Assembly (NCBI GenBank): GCA_964369665.1
Contig: CAYJFS010000001.1
Coordinates: 310,001 to 374,000 of the forward strand
Source of the DNA: Bilophila sp964369665
GTDB lineage: Bacteria; Desulfobacterota; Desulfovibrionia; Desulfovibrionales; Desulfovibrionaceae
Direction of reading: 5' to 3'
Length of the DNA stretch: 64,000 nt
Shown here piece by piece: positions 33,456 to 43,332 of this stretch. The first letter of the stretch is position 1; the number at the start of each line of letters is the position of its first letter. A program made the position numbers and the translations under genes. The notes under the pieces are model-generated. The model had not been told where the DNA came from, searched no databases, and saw only the letters and a program-made list of their open reading frames with translations.

Positions 33456-34845
33456 AAATGCTATTAGAGGTGATAATGCTACCTTAGTAGAGCATACATC
33501 AAAAAGTCTTTTGCAAAGAATACCACCACATAGCATAGAAGCTGAGCAGGCAGTTCTTGGTGGTGTATTTTTAAGAAATGCTGTTTTTCATACCCTCATA
33601 GATATTATTATCTCTGAAGATTTCTACCATCCTAACCATAAAATTCTTTACAATGCTTTTCTTGAACTTTATCAAAAAAATGCACCAATAGATCTTATTT
33701 CTGTTGCAGAGATACTTAAAGACCAAGGCAAGTTAGAAACAGTTGGTGGTGCAGCCTATTTAGCTGAATTAGCACAAACTGTTGTAAGTGGAGCAAATGC
33801 TGAATATTATGCAACCATTATTCGAGATAAAGCTTTACAACGCTCCCTTATCATAACCTGTTCTGATGTTATTAGTAACTGTTTTGAAACCTCATGTAAT
33901 ATAGATAACCTTCTTGATGATTCAGAACAAATGATATTTGCTGTTTCAGAAAGAACAACAGGTAAAGCATTTAAAACATCTAAAGCACTTATTACCAATG
34001 TATTTCAAGAACTTGAAAAACGTTTTGAACGTAAAGAACAAGTAACAGGTATTACAACAGGCTATACTAGACTTGACCAACTAACAGCAGGTCTTCAAGC
34101 ATCAGATCTTGTCATTGTTGCAGCACGTCCGTCTATGGGTAAAACAGCTTTTAGTTTAAATATGGCAATGCGTGCATCTGTAAACCAAAATATCCCTGTA
34201 GCTATATATTCTTTAGAAATGTCTATGCACCAACTTATGATGAGAATGCTTTGTGCATGGGGAAAAATTAACCTTTCACACCTTAGACATGGTTACCTTA
34301 ATGATGATGAGTGGAATCGCTTGTACCAAGCTGCTGATGTACTTGCTCAAGCACCTATATTTATTGATGACACACCAGCACTTTCACCTCTTGAGTTACG
34401 AGCAAGAACACGTAGAATAAAATCAGAATCCAATATAGGTCTAGTAGTAATTGACTATCTTCAACTAATGAAAGGTAATCGTCGTATAGATTCACGTGAG
34501 CAAGAAATATCTGAAATATCACGCTCTCTTAAAGCTCTAGCCAAAGAGCTCAATATACCTATTGTTGCTTTATCACAACTCAACCGAAAACTTGAAGATC
34601 GTACAGACAAAAGACCTTTACTTTCAGACTTACGTGAATCAGGTGCCATTGAACAAGATGCAGATGTTATTATGTTTATTTATCGTGATGAAGTCTATAA
34701 TAAACAAGATGATAACCCTAGAAAAGGTCTAGCAGAAATTATTATTGGTAAGCAACGTAATGGACCTATTGGTACAGCAACATTAACGTATCTTAATTCT
34801 TATACTGCATTTGAAGACAATGAACCACACTATCCACCAGCATAG
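33406..34845 (+). CDS. dnaB: Replicative DNA helicase DnaB
   Basis: Hexameric 5'-3' helicase of the replication fork, 479 residues. The N-terminal primase-interacting domain starts at RIPPHSIEAEQAVLGG near 38, and the RecA-like domain has Walker A ARPSMGKTAFSLN near 240, Walker B VVIDYLQLM near 347 and the arginine-finger region SDLRESGAIEQDAD near 407. The only ATG lies 50 bases inside rplI. The first 35 residues are polar and not conserved, so an ATT or TTG start after the rplI stop cannot be ruled out. No dnaC/dnaI-type loader is adjacent; compare the DciA-like gene at 9.2 kb. Confidence 0.95.
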   Translation: MSTSLQQTKQKKSLQHKNAIRGDNATLVEHTSKSLLQRIPPHSIEAEQAVLGGVFLRNAVFHTLIDIIISEDFYHPNHKILYNAFLELYQKNAPIDLISVAEILKDQGKLETVGGAAYLAELAQTVVSGANAEYYATIIRDKALQRSLIITCSDVISNCFETSCNIDNLLDDSEQMIFAVSERTTGKAFKTSKALITNVFQELEKRFERKEQVTGITTGYTRLDQLTAGLQASDLVIVAARPSMGKTAFSLNMAMRASVNQNIPVAIYSLEMSMHQLMMRMLCAWGKINLSHLRHGYLNDDEWNRLYQAADVLAQAPIFIDDTPALSPLELRARTRRIKSESNIGLVVIDYLQLMKGNRRIDSREQEISEISRSLKALAKELNIPIVALSQLNRKLEDRTDKRPLLSDLRESGAIEQDADVIMFIYRDEVYNKQDDNPRKGLAEIIIGKQRNGPIGTATLTYLNSYTAFEDNEPHYPPA

Positions 34846-34977
34846 ACCACATATTATACAACAACATAATATCATTAAAATATTTATGCTCTTCATAGAT
34901 CTGTTCATACAGTGACACTGTGACAAATCAAACGTTTAATTTACTTAGTTAAAAAAGAATAATCTATTAAATAGACT

Positions 34978-35106
34978 ATGATATTAAAATATAAATACTA
35001 TGTATGGTTCATCATTATAATGATGCTATTTTTTTTATGTACAAGCTGTGGTTATATGTATCCAAAAACAACTATCCATGGACAATATGATATAACTACA
35101 GGTTAA
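34978..35106 (+). CDS. Small putative lipoprotein, 42 residues
   Basis: A short open frame in the gap behind dnaB. It begins with lysines and tyrosines, has a hydrophobic core (VWFIIIMMLFFL, residues 9-20), and then CTSCGY, where Cys24 would be lipidated. The mature part is only 19 residues, CGYMYPKTTIHGQYDITTG. This looks like the group of tiny lipoproteins with a Cys-Gly start, such as LptM-like proteins, but the similarity is too short to call. No good ribosome binding site is seen upstream, and position -3 is Cys instead of the usual Leu. Monocistronic, downstream of dnaB. Confidence 0.5.
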   Translation: MILKYKYYVWFIIIMMLFFLCTSCGYMYPKTTIHGQYDITTG

Positions 35107-35237
35107 CAATATATAATATTTCTTATAATAATTGTATTATATAATAAAAATTATACTAAAACTAACAAACATATGGATGAAAACATATTCTAGTATAATT
35201 TATATTAATCTTAAAATAATATTATACAACTATAAAA

Positions 35238-35828
35238 CTATTTATCAAGCCAAATAGCAAGCCTTTTAGCATACTCATCTTTTGTATATGTAGGACTATT
35301 GTACATCCCGACAGAATCTCTCTGACGTGAAGCTTCTGCAAGAATAATAGCTGCTGCAACAGAAACGTTAAAACTTTGAATCATACCATACATAGGTATA
35401 TATAGCTCACTATCAACAATAGAAAACAGTTCACTAGGAACACCACTATGCTCATTCCCCATAATAATAGCTGTTGGTTTTGTAAAATCATATGAAACTA
35501 ATGGCTGTGCAATCGAGGAGCAACTTGTAGCAATCACTGTATAGTTCTGTTCTTTCAATGAGATACGAAGCTTTTCTATTTCAGAATACTGTATAGATTC
35601 TACCCATTTTTTTGCAGAAGCAGATGTTTTTTCACCAAGTTTTGGAAATTTTGTATTTGTATAATATAAATGTATTGTAGCAACACCAAATGCATCAGCA
35701 CTTCGATAAATGGCAGATACATTATGTGGATCATGTATATTGGCTAAAACAAGTGTAAGATCTTTTTGGCGTAAAGAAAGCACTTTTTCAATTTTTTTCT
35801 TTCTTTCTAAAGTAACAGGCCTTTCCAC
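35238..35828 (-). CDS. trmH: SpoU/TrmH-family tRNA (guanosine-2'-O)-methyltransferase
   Basis: 196 residues, SPOUT fold. The three family motifs are present: NIHDPHNVSAIYRSADAFGV near 30-49 (motif 1), IIMGNEHSGVP near 122 (motif 2) and IPMYGMIQSFNVSVAAAI near 143-160 (motif 3). The N-terminal ERKKKIEKVLSLRQKDLTLVL matches tRNA Gm18 methylases of the TrmH type, though rRNA methylases of the same family cannot be fully excluded. Acts on the tRNA D-loop. The gene follows the ABC-F gene by 41 bases on the same strand. Confidence 0.88.
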   Translation of the reverse strand: MERPVTLERKKKIEKVLSLRQKDLTLVLANIHDPHNVSAIYRSADAFGVATIHLYYTNTKFPKLGEKTSASAKKWVESIQYSEIEKLRISLKEQNYTVIATSCSSIAQPLVSYDFTKPTAIIMGNEHSGVPSELFSIVDSELYIPMYGMIQSFNVSVAAAIILAEASRQRDSVGMYNSPTYTKDEYAKRLAIWLDK

Positions 35829-35869
35829 AACATACCCCTATGCTTTGAATACACCGAATTAACCTCTAT

Positions 35870-37834
35870 TTATACCTGGTTCTTAATATCTAAAATCTCT
35901 ATCTCAAGAACACCTAATGCATTTACTATATATTCTATTTTATCTTTAATTGAAGTAAAATCCTCAAGCAATAACATCGTTTTTTCCTTATCATTATATA
36001 CATCAGGATCTATTAATAACCGCTCTATACATGTTTGCTTTTCTAATAACGTGCCTAAATCCTCTTCAAGTTTACAATATTCTTCCTGTTTTGGTTTTAA
36101 ACATGAATATATTTTTGATCGCTTTTCTGCCTCTGCTCTTTTACGCTTTTTTAATTCATCACGACTAAAAGTCTCTTTTGCTTTATAGTTTATAGTAGCT
36201 GTGTGTTCTTTACTTATATTATAATGATCAGAACCCTGCCTATAAAGTTCATTATATTGTTTAAAGCTTGTATTATAAAAAATAATACCTTTATCTGAAA
36301 CTGACCATATCTCTTCTGCGACTTCATTAAGCAAATATCTATCATGAGCTATCATTAAAATTGTTCCAGTAAAATTTTTCAAAGACTTAACTAAAGCCTC
36401 ACGGCTTTCAAGGTCAAGGTGGTTAGTTGGTTCATCAAGAATCAAAAAATTTGCCTTAGTAAGAAACAAAGAAGCAAGTACCAATCGGTTACGCTCACCT
36501 CCAGACAATTTAGCAATAGAGCGATCAAAATATTCCTGATCAAGTAAAAAAAGACCAAGAATACTCATCAATTCTTCTTCTGTTGCTTTTGGATCTGAAA
36601 GTCTCCGTATTTCTGACAAAACTGTTGAAGATGTATCCAAAATTTCTGTTTGATGTTGACTAAAATAACCTATACGAACAAGGTTACCTTGGACTATACT
36701 TCCACCAGAAGGTTCTAAAACACCAACGATAAGTTTAAGTAATGTGGACTTACCAATGCCATTAGGACCAACAAGTGCAATTTTTTTTCCACTCTCGACA
36801 CTAAATGTCAATGGAGGCCATAACTGATTGCCTCTTGGAAAAGAAAAAGACAAATTATTTGCTGAAATGAGTACTTTATCAGATCTAGATATCTCTGGCC
36901 ATGTAAAGCAAAGTGTTTTCTGCTTTTTATCTATATGGATAGATTCTAATTCTCTCTGAAGCTTTTTTGCCATTTTTTGTCGAGATGAAGCTTGACGTGC
37001 CTTACTTGCTTTTGCACCAAACCTTTTTACAAAGTCCATTTTATGTTCAATTTCTGCATGGATACGTTTAACTTCTCGTGCCTTTTGTTCCTCAATTTCC
37101 TCACGAAATAGTAAAAACTGTGAAAAAGACATTTTACGAAAAATAGGTTTTGCACCACCTAAATATAAAATATGATCTCCAACCTTATCCATAAATATTT
37201 TATCATGTGCAACAAAAATAAGGATACCCTTGTATTCTCTTAAAAAGTTCTCTAACCACTCTACTGCTTCAATATCTAAATGGTTTGTAGGTTCATCTAA
37301 AAGTAATACATCAGACCCACCAACCAAAACACGTGCCAACTTTGCACGCTCACGCCATCCACCTGAAAGCTGTGCAAGAGGCAATGACCATGTATCTTCT
37401 TTAAAGCCTAAACCACTAAGGATCTTTTTTACTTGATATTCTGGGTTATACCCATACATCATTTCAAATTTTGCATGCTGTTCTTTTAGCAGCAATAATT
37501 CTTCTTGATTTTTTAATGCAACAGCATGCTCCCATTTATTCCAAAACATATTCCAATCAGGAAAAATTGTAAGCATCCATGTAAGGAGGTTTTTCTCAAG
37601 TTCTGTACTATCCAAATCTTGTTTAACATAACCTATGCGAGATCCTTTAGGTATAATAATTCGACCAGCATCAGGCATTTCGGTGCCTGCTATCATCTTT
37701 AATAATGTAGATTTTCCACAACCATTCCGCCCAACAACACATAATCGAACGCCACTATCTACATCTAAAGAAAAATTAGTAAAGATATCTTTACCAGAAA
37801 AAGTCTTAAAAATATTCTGAATAGTAACCTTCAT
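35870..37834 (-). CDS. ABC-F family ATPase (Uup/YheS-like)
   Basis: 654 residues with two ABC cassettes on one chain and no membrane segments. Walker A GRNGCGKST near 35 and GPNGIGKST near 360; signatures LSGGWRERAKLARVL near 155 and LSGGERNRLVLASL near 450; Walker B LLLDEPTNHLD twice. The charged interdomain linker (about 250-315) and a C-terminal helical coiled coil of some 95 residues (from about 555) fit the ribosome-associated ABC-F proteins (Uup, YheS), which act on the E site. Antibiotic resistance is not indicated. Transcribed between trmI and trmH genes, with short gaps, suggesting one operon. Confidence 0.93.
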   Translation of the reverse strand: MKVTIQNIFKTFSGKDIFTNFSLDVDSGVRLCVVGRNGCGKSTLLKMIAGTEMPDAGRIIIPKGSRIGYVKQDLDSTELEKNLLTWMLTIFPDWNMFWNKWEHAVALKNQEELLLLKEQHAKFEMMYGYNPEYQVKKILSGLGFKEDTWSLPLAQLSGGWRERAKLARVLVGGSDVLLLDEPTNHLDIEAVEWLENFLREYKGILIFVAHDKIFMDKVGDHILYLGGAKPIFRKMSFSQFLLFREEIEEQKAREVKRIHAEIEHKMDFVKRFGAKASKARQASSRQKMAKKLQRELESIHIDKKQKTLCFTWPEISRSDKVLISANNLSFSFPRGNQLWPPLTFSVESGKKIALVGPNGIGKSTLLKLIVGVLEPSGGSIVQGNLVRIGYFSQHQTEILDTSSTVLSEIRRLSDPKATEEELMSILGLFLLDQEYFDRSIAKLSGGERNRLVLASLFLTKANFLILDEPTNHLDLESREALVKSLKNFTGTILMIAHDRYLLNEVAEEIWSVSDKGIIFYNTSFKQYNELYRQGSDHYNISKEHTATINYKAKETFSRDELKKRKRAEAEKRSKIYSCLKPKQEEYCKLEEDLGTLLEKQTCIERLLIDPDVYNDKEKTMLLLEDFTSIKDKIEYIVNALGVLEIEILDIKNQV

Positions 37835-37858
37835 ATTTTATTCTAACTAGATATATAC

Positions 37859-38704
37859 TTATTTATTACGTTTTTGTCTTGCAGCTTCTTGCTTTCGTTC
37901 ACGTGTGCCTAAAACTCTATAAGTTTCCCAAACAGGTGAACGCTCTTGATGACAAGCAAAAATAAGAAAACCTGTATGTGCAATCATTCTATCTTCTGGC
38001 CTGAGACGATCAACAACAGGTTTCCAATGACGTATAAAAATTTCACAAATATCTATATTGGCAAAAGGACCAGATTCTAACTCAAGGACAAGTCTACTTA
38101 CCTGATCAGTTGTTGGTAAAAAAAATCCTATTGTAGCTCCAGAGTGTATAACTTCTGGAATAAATTTCAAATATTCCCAAGGACTTCTCACATCAAGAAA
38201 TAATGCATCTACATCTGTTATATCTCCAAAACCTTCTGCAATATCTTGGCAATACATAGTTACATTACTGCCTAACCCTGCCCAAGATAAATTGTTTTGT
38301 GCTAATATATAAAATTCTTCACGTGCTTCAAAAGTATAGACATGACCTGTTGGACCTAAAAAACAAGATAATGCCATTGTTAAGCTACCAGATCCTGTTC
38401 CTGCTTCAATAATTCTCTTGCCTGGACCTATACCTAACCTCATACAAAGATAACTTATATCTTTTGGGTACATAACCTGCGTTTTTCTTTTCACATTTCT
38501 AATAAAATCATAAATATTTGGACGCTGTATACGAAATGGTACACCAAGTGTTGTATATATTTCAGAACCATAAGAACTTTTTATAATGTCAGAAACTTTA
38601 ATAATCCCATCCTGAGTATGTATATCTTTCTGATCTTCAATTCGACGAAGTAACTGTTTACCTTTTGTATTTGTAATAAGAATAAATTCTCCACACTTTG
38701 GCAT
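37859..38704 (-). CDS. trmI: tRNA (adenine-N1-)-methyltransferase TrmI
   Basis: Methylates A58 in the T-loop. 281 residues. N-terminal beta domain (CGEFILITNTKGKQLLRRI), then YPKDISYLCMRLGIGPGKRIIEAGTGSGSLTMALS near 94-125 with SAM motif I GTGSGSLT, and DVDALFLDVRSPWEYL near 172. The open frame begins at a TTG four codons upstream (38716), but GAGGAG is placed right before the ATG at 38704. The ABC-F gene follows after 24 bases. A short inverted repeat (AACCTTG/CAAGGTT, 38789-38807) lies upstream in the divergent spacer. Confidence 0.92.
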   Translation of the reverse strand: MPKCGEFILITNTKGKQLLRRIEDQKDIHTQDGIIKVSDIIKSSYGSEIYTTLGVPFRIQRPNIYDFIRNVKRKTQVMYPKDISYLCMRLGIGPGKRIIEAGTGSGSLTMALSCFLGPTGHVYTFEAREEFYILAQNNLSWAGLGSNVTMYCQDIAEGFGDITDVDALFLDVRSPWEYLKFIPEVIHSGATIGFFLPTTDQVSRLVLELESGPFANIDICEIFIRHWKPVVDRLRPEDRMIAHTGFLIFACHQERSPVWETYRVLGTRERKQEAARQKRNK

Positions 38705-38876
38705 AAAACTCCTCAAAATTTACACAGCTCAAAAAAATATAATTTTTTATTTATACAACATTTCTATAAGTAAATTATTCAATAATAAAACCTTGCTTAT
38801 CAAGGTTAAGCTAGATATCTTAATATAAAGACTAAAATATAAAAGCTACCTACTTCTAAATAAATGGAGTGCTGCT

Positions 38877-40862
38877 GTGAAACGAATTATCATTATTTTC
38901 CTCATTACTCTTATAATACTTACCCTATTTCTTATCTTATTTATACATCTCAATCGTGATAAAATAGCTCATGGTATTACAAATGCTATTAAAGAAGCTA
39001 CTGGGCAACCTCTCCATACTGAAACTATACCTGAATTATCATTTTTTCCCATGCCAGGCATTGTATTAGGCAAAAGTACATGGGGAAATCCTAAAACAGA
39101 TAAATTATCATTAAGCGTAACACAGTGTTCTTTCAAAATCTCCCTTTTTCAACTGCTTTCTGGGAACATAGCTATTAATGAAATTTTTTTAGAAGAACCT
39201 ATAATTACTATTAATTATAAAAATAACTCTACTCCATCAAAAAACTCAGAAGCAATGTTTACAGAAACTGTGTCAAACAAAGATATCTCTTTTCCATCTA
39301 TTACAATAGCATCACTTACTATAAAAAATGGTACAATCCTCTTTTATAATAACTACAGGCAACTTACCATTAAAGAACTTAATGTATCTGCCCATGATAT
39401 TAAACAAGAACACTTAGGAAAGATTGATCTATCTGCATTCGTATCAGTACAACCAGAAAACATAGCCTTCTCTATACAATGTAATACCTCTATATTACCA
39501 GAGATAAACTCCATAATACTAAAATCTTTTACTACACACATTATGCCCAATAAAGGGCTACCCTTTACTACACCCATAAAAATTTCTGGAAAAGTCCGCT
39601 ACCTATTCAACAAAAAACTCTTAGAAAATATGGACCTCAAAGCCGACTTAAAAAACTTTACTGCTACAACTAAAGGCTCTATTAATCTTGATGATGTTAG
39701 CGGTGATATTAGTATTGTAGCCAATGGTTCACTCAAACAACTTGCCCAAGATGTTGGTGTAGTCTTTGTAACGCCTGAAAGAAAAGCATTAGAAAAATTT
39801 TCAATAACAGCTATGTGTACCCTTCGTAACAGAGCTATCCAAACAAAAAATCTTAATATACTACTTGATGACAGTAAAATTACAGGAAATTTAGCTATAG
39901 ATCTTCCCAAAAAAATTGAAGGTACACTCGCTATAACAACTATAAACCTTGATCACTATGTACCTATGTCCATTGCACAACATAACCCTATTGAAAAAAT
40001 AATTCAAAGTGCACCAACCAAATTACCTACCAAACCTACTACAATACCTAAATCATCTCAACAAAACTTCCCAGACCTTAATCTTACACTCATAGCTGAT
40101 ACCATAACTATGGCAAAACTACGTTTACAAAGCTTCAACAGTAAACTTGCTGGTACAAACAACACCTACCATCTTAATCCTTGTAGTTTTATATTTTATG
40201 AAAGCCAAGTCTCAGTAAACGGTACTGCTCAAAACTTAAACACACAACCTTCATATAATATAAACATTACAACTACAAATATAAACATTGCTTCTCTTAT
40301 CCATGATCTTAATCTTTCAAAAGCAGCTGTTGTTAGACAAGGTTCTATTCAAATATCAGCAGCTATGGATAGTTATGGTAAAAATATTGAACAAGTTAAG
40401 CATACACTTAATGGAAACGCAAAAATAAACGGAAAAAATATTGTCATTCATTTTGAAGCAATACCAAAAGCTGTTGCAGAACTTACAAATTTAGGTAAAC
40501 AAACATTTACAGAACTTAATAGCAATATACAAGCAAAAAATGGTACACTTACTCTTCATAAGTTTATCCTTGTAGGAAAACCTGCTTCTGCCTCTGCAAA
40601 AGGTTTCATTATTCTTCCTAACAACTCTATAAAAATACATGCAGACATCGCTCTCAATAATACTATCATCCCAGTGCATATTTATGGTAATTTAATGCAC
40701 CCATCATATGGCGTTGACTCTATCAAAATTATCCAGGATGCTGTAAAAACAATGCTCAATACTGGTGAAAAAAATATTATAAATACAATATTACCCAAAA
40801 ATACTAAAAAAAATATTCATAATGCTACAGAAAAACTATTTCATAAAATTTTTGGGAAATAA
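38877..40862 (+). CDS. AsmA-family outer-envelope biogenesis protein
   Basis: 661 residues, with one N-terminal signal anchor (IIIIFLITLIILTLFLILFIH, residues 4-24) followed by a long beta-rich periplasmic region. The opening AIKEATGQPLHTE near 39, GKSTWGNPKTDKLSLSV near 62 and the C-terminal NGNAKINGKNIVIHFEAIP near 510 fit the AsmA/YhdP superfamily, implicated in phospholipid transport between membranes. It starts with GTG behind TGGAGTG and is divergent from trmI. Monocistronic, convergent with mgtE eight bases after its stop codon. Confidence 0.85.
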   Translation: MKRIIIIFLITLIILTLFLILFIHLNRDKIAHGITNAIKEATGQPLHTETIPELSFFPMPGIVLGKSTWGNPKTDKLSLSVTQCSFKISLFQLLSGNIAINEIFLEEPIITINYKNNSTPSKNSEAMFTETVSNKDISFPSITIASLTIKNGTILFYNNYRQLTIKELNVSAHDIKQEHLGKIDLSAFVSVQPENIAFSIQCNTSILPEINSIILKSFTTHIMPNKGLPFTTPIKISGKVRYLFNKKLLENMDLKADLKNFTATTKGSINLDDVSGDISIVANGSLKQLAQDVGVVFVTPERKALEKFSITAMCTLRNRAIQTKNLNILLDDSKITGNLAIDLPKKIEGTLAITTINLDHYVPMSIAQHNPIEKIIQSAPTKLPTKPTTIPKSSQQNFPDLNLTLIADTITMAKLRLQSFNSKLAGTNNTYHLNPCSFIFYESQVSVNGTAQNLNTQPSYNINITTTNINIASLIHDLNLSKAAVVRQGSIQISAAMDSYGKNIEQVKHTLNGNAKINGKNIVIHFEAIPKAVAELTNLGKQTFTELNSNIQAKNGTLTLHKFILVGKPASASAKGFIILPNNSIKIHADIALNNTIIPVHIYGNLMHPSYGVDSIKIIQDAVKTMLNTGEKNIINTILPKNTKKNIHNATEKLFHKIFGK

Positions 40863-40869
40863 TATACTC

Positions 40870-42228
40870 TTATAGTAAATATAGTGTAGCTAAACCAAGA
40901 AAAATAAAAAAACCAAAACCATCTGTAACAGCAGTAAGGAAAATACTTGATGCTTGTGCTGGATCTCTTCCTATAGCACGAAAAAAAAGTGGTATTGCTC
41001 CACCTGCAAGTGCTCCAATAAACATATCTATGAGTAATGCTCCAGCCATCACTAAACTCAAATTTATATTTCCTATCATAAAAAAAACACCAAATAAAAC
41101 AAACATACCCATAATAAATCCAGAAGTTATACCTATCTTCCCTTCACGAAAAACTGCACTCCAAGCTCGTTTAGCATCAAAACCTTCTGTAGCTAACTGG
41201 CGAATCATAACAGCAAGTGCTTGCTGACCTGTATTACCAGCCTGATTGGCAACCATAGGCATAAGTACTGCTAAAATAGCCATATGTGCTATAGAATCTT
41301 CAAAAAGATATACAACATATGCAGATAACGTCGATGTTAGCATATTGATAACAAGCCATGGTAAACGCATCTTTACAGAAGTATACCACTGTGTATCAAT
41401 TGTCTCATGTTGACCAGCACCAACCATACCTAACAAATCAGAACTTGCTTCACTCTGAATGATATCAATAATATCATCGTATGTAGCAATACCTAACAAT
41501 TGACCATTATAATCTACTACAGGAATCGCCATAAACCCATAGTGTCTAATTTCTCTAGCTACCTCGATTTTACTAGTATCATAATAAACAGCAATAATAT
41601 CTTGACCCTTAATAACATCTCTTAAAACTGTGCCAGAACGTAAAAGCATCAAATCTCTAAGTGAAAGTACTCCTACTAATTTATGCATATCATCAATTAT
41701 ATATACATAATAAATAAGCTCTTTATACTCTAAATCACTACGTATTTGCATAATAGCATTATCTACAGTAACATCTTGATTAAACATAGATATTTCTGTA
41801 TTCATTATACCACCAGCTGTATCTGGATCAAAAGATAAAAGCTTACGAAGTTCTTCTGCATCCTCTTCTACAAGCTTATCTAACAATACAACACGATGCT
41901 CTTCTTCCATCTTATCAAGAACATCTGTAGCATCATCAGGAGACATTTCTGAAATGATTTTAGCAGCCTCAACAGGATCAAGATTTTCTAAAATTTCTCC
42001 AGCCATATCACCACTTAACTCGGCTAAAGCATCAGCAGCGTCTCCTATAGGAAGAGTTTTAACAAGGGATAACTTCTCATCTGGTGTCAACGTTTCAATA
42101 TGTTCTGCTATATCTGCCGGATGAATATAACCCAATGAATCTTTTGGTGTCATATCTACGGCTTTATACTTTGTCATATCAGAAACTGTTGCCTCTTTAT
42201 GGTCACGATATGTTAAATTAAACTTCAT
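40870..42228 (-). CDS. mgtE: Magnesium transporter MgtE
   Basis: 452 residues. N-terminal acidic superhelical domain (PADIAEHIETLTPDEK to EMSPDDATDVLDKMEE), a CBS-domain pair (residues about 135-255), the plug helix, and five C-terminal membrane segments with MPMVANQAGNTGQQALAVMIRQLA near 320-345 and ALAGGAIPLFFRAIGRDPAQAS near 400. The open frame extends upstream to a TTG (42270), but GAGGA precedes the ATG at 42228, which I take as start. Mg2+ import, closed by cytosolic Mg2+ bound to the N/CBS domains. No M-box riboswitch was recognised in the short leader. Confidence 0.93.
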   Translation of the reverse strand: MKFNLTYRDHKEATVSDMTKYKAVDMTPKDSLGYIHPADIAEHIETLTPDEKLSLVKTLPIGDAADALAELSGDMAGEILENLDPVEAAKIISEMSPDDATDVLDKMEEEHRVVLLDKLVEEDAEELRKLLSFDPDTAGGIMNTEISMFNQDVTVDNAIMQIRSDLEYKELIYYVYIIDDMHKLVGVLSLRDLMLLRSGTVLRDVIKGQDIIAVYYDTSKIEVAREIRHYGFMAIPVVDYNGQLLGIATYDDIIDIIQSEASSDLLGMVGAGQHETIDTQWYTSVKMRLPWLVINMLTSTLSAYVVYLFEDSIAHMAILAVLMPMVANQAGNTGQQALAVMIRQLATEGFDAKRAWSAVFREGKIGITSGFIMGMFVLFGVFFMIGNINLSLVMAGALLIDMFIGALAGGAIPLFFRAIGRDPAQASSIFLTAVTDGFGFFIFLGLATLYLL

Positions 42229-42414
42229 GCTATCCTCATAAAAGTACTTGTTTATTTTTATAGCTAGCAAAAAACAAAAGATAACTTGACTAACCTATAT
42301 AACTGCCTAACTAACATACATTCAACAATGAACCTAATAAAAAAATTCTTATAATAAAAAATATAGTACATCTTTCAAAATAAAATTTACAACATAAACA
42401 TACTCTTTCCACTT

Positions 42415-43332
42415 ATGAATACAGAAAGTACATATAATTTCTCAACATACTTCCAAGGTAAAGCAAAAAAATGTCTTTCCGAAATGCTCCACCTAGCAAT
42501 AAAAGAAGATGGTATAGATCTTACATCTAATGGTATCTTTTCACCTAAGGATACTAGCCAGGCTAAAATCATTGCAAGACAACCCTCTGTTATTGCTGGT
42601 TTACCTATTATACCTCTTTTTATTGAACTATTTTGTTTAACAGGCTCTATAGAAAAAAACTATTCTTGGCAACCCCTAGTACAAGAAGGTGAATATGTAA
42701 CAGCAAATACACCTATAGCTACTATTAAAGGTGCTACAAGAATAATCCTTCATACAGAAAGGAGCATTCTTAATATCATAGGCCACCTATCTGGAATTGC
42801 TACACTTACTAAAAAATATATTATAGAATTAGATAATACAGGCATTACACTCCTTGATACAAGGAAAACACTTCCAGGCCTACGTTATATTGATAAATAT
42901 GCTGTCCTCTGTGGTGGTGGAACTAACCATAGACGTAACCTTGAAGAACTACTCTTAATAAAAGATACACATATCGATGCTATAGGTTCAATAAAACAGG
43001 CTGTTACTAATCTAAGAAAAACATATACTCCCTGTCCACCTATTGAAGTAGAATGCAGGACAATTAATGAAGTAAATGAAGCTATCCACTGCCATGTTGA
43101 ACGTATTATGCTTGATAATATGCCTATAAAAATGCTTAATGAAGCTCTTCAGCTTATCCCACATAACATTATAACAGAAGTAAGTGGTGGTATTACACTT
43201 GAAAACATTTACACACTTACCAAAACTATTAAACGAAAACCTAACTATATCTCTGTAGGGTGTATTACAAATTCTGCACCTTGCTCAAACTTTAGTATGC
43301 TTATTGAAAAAAAATATGAAACAACTATATAA
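42415..43332 (+). CDS. nadC: Nicotinate-nucleotide pyrophosphorylase (quinolinate phosphoribosyltransferase)
   Basis: Makes nicotinate mononucleotide from quinolinate and PRPP. 305 residues, with KEDGIDLTSNGIF near 26, the helix-loop ERSILNIIGHLSGIATLT near 120-137, LDTRKTLPGLRYIDKYAVLCGGGTNHR near 148-174 and IMLDNM near 237, all typical. First gene of a nadC-nadA-nadB cluster. A ribosome binding site is not evident. The end overlaps nadA. Confidence 0.95.
   Translation: MNTESTYNFSTYFQGKAKKCLSEMLHLAIKEDGIDLTSNGIFSPKDTSQAKIIARQPSVIAGLPIIPLFIELFCLTGSIEKNYSWQPLVQEGEYVTANTPIATIKGATRIILHTERSILNIIGHLSGIATLTKKYIIELDNTGITLLDTRKTLPGLRYIDKYAVLCGGGTNHRRNLEELLLIKDTHIDAIGSIKQAVTNLRKTYTPCPPIEVECRTINEVNEAIHCHVERIMLDNMPIKMLNEALQLIPHNIITEVSGGITLENIYTLTKTIKRKPNYISVGCITNSAPCSNFSMLIEKKYETTI

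Noticed and set aside
42229..42414. Magnesium (M-box) riboswitch upstream of mgtE
   Set aside because: The leader is short, A+T rich and without the conserved paired elements.
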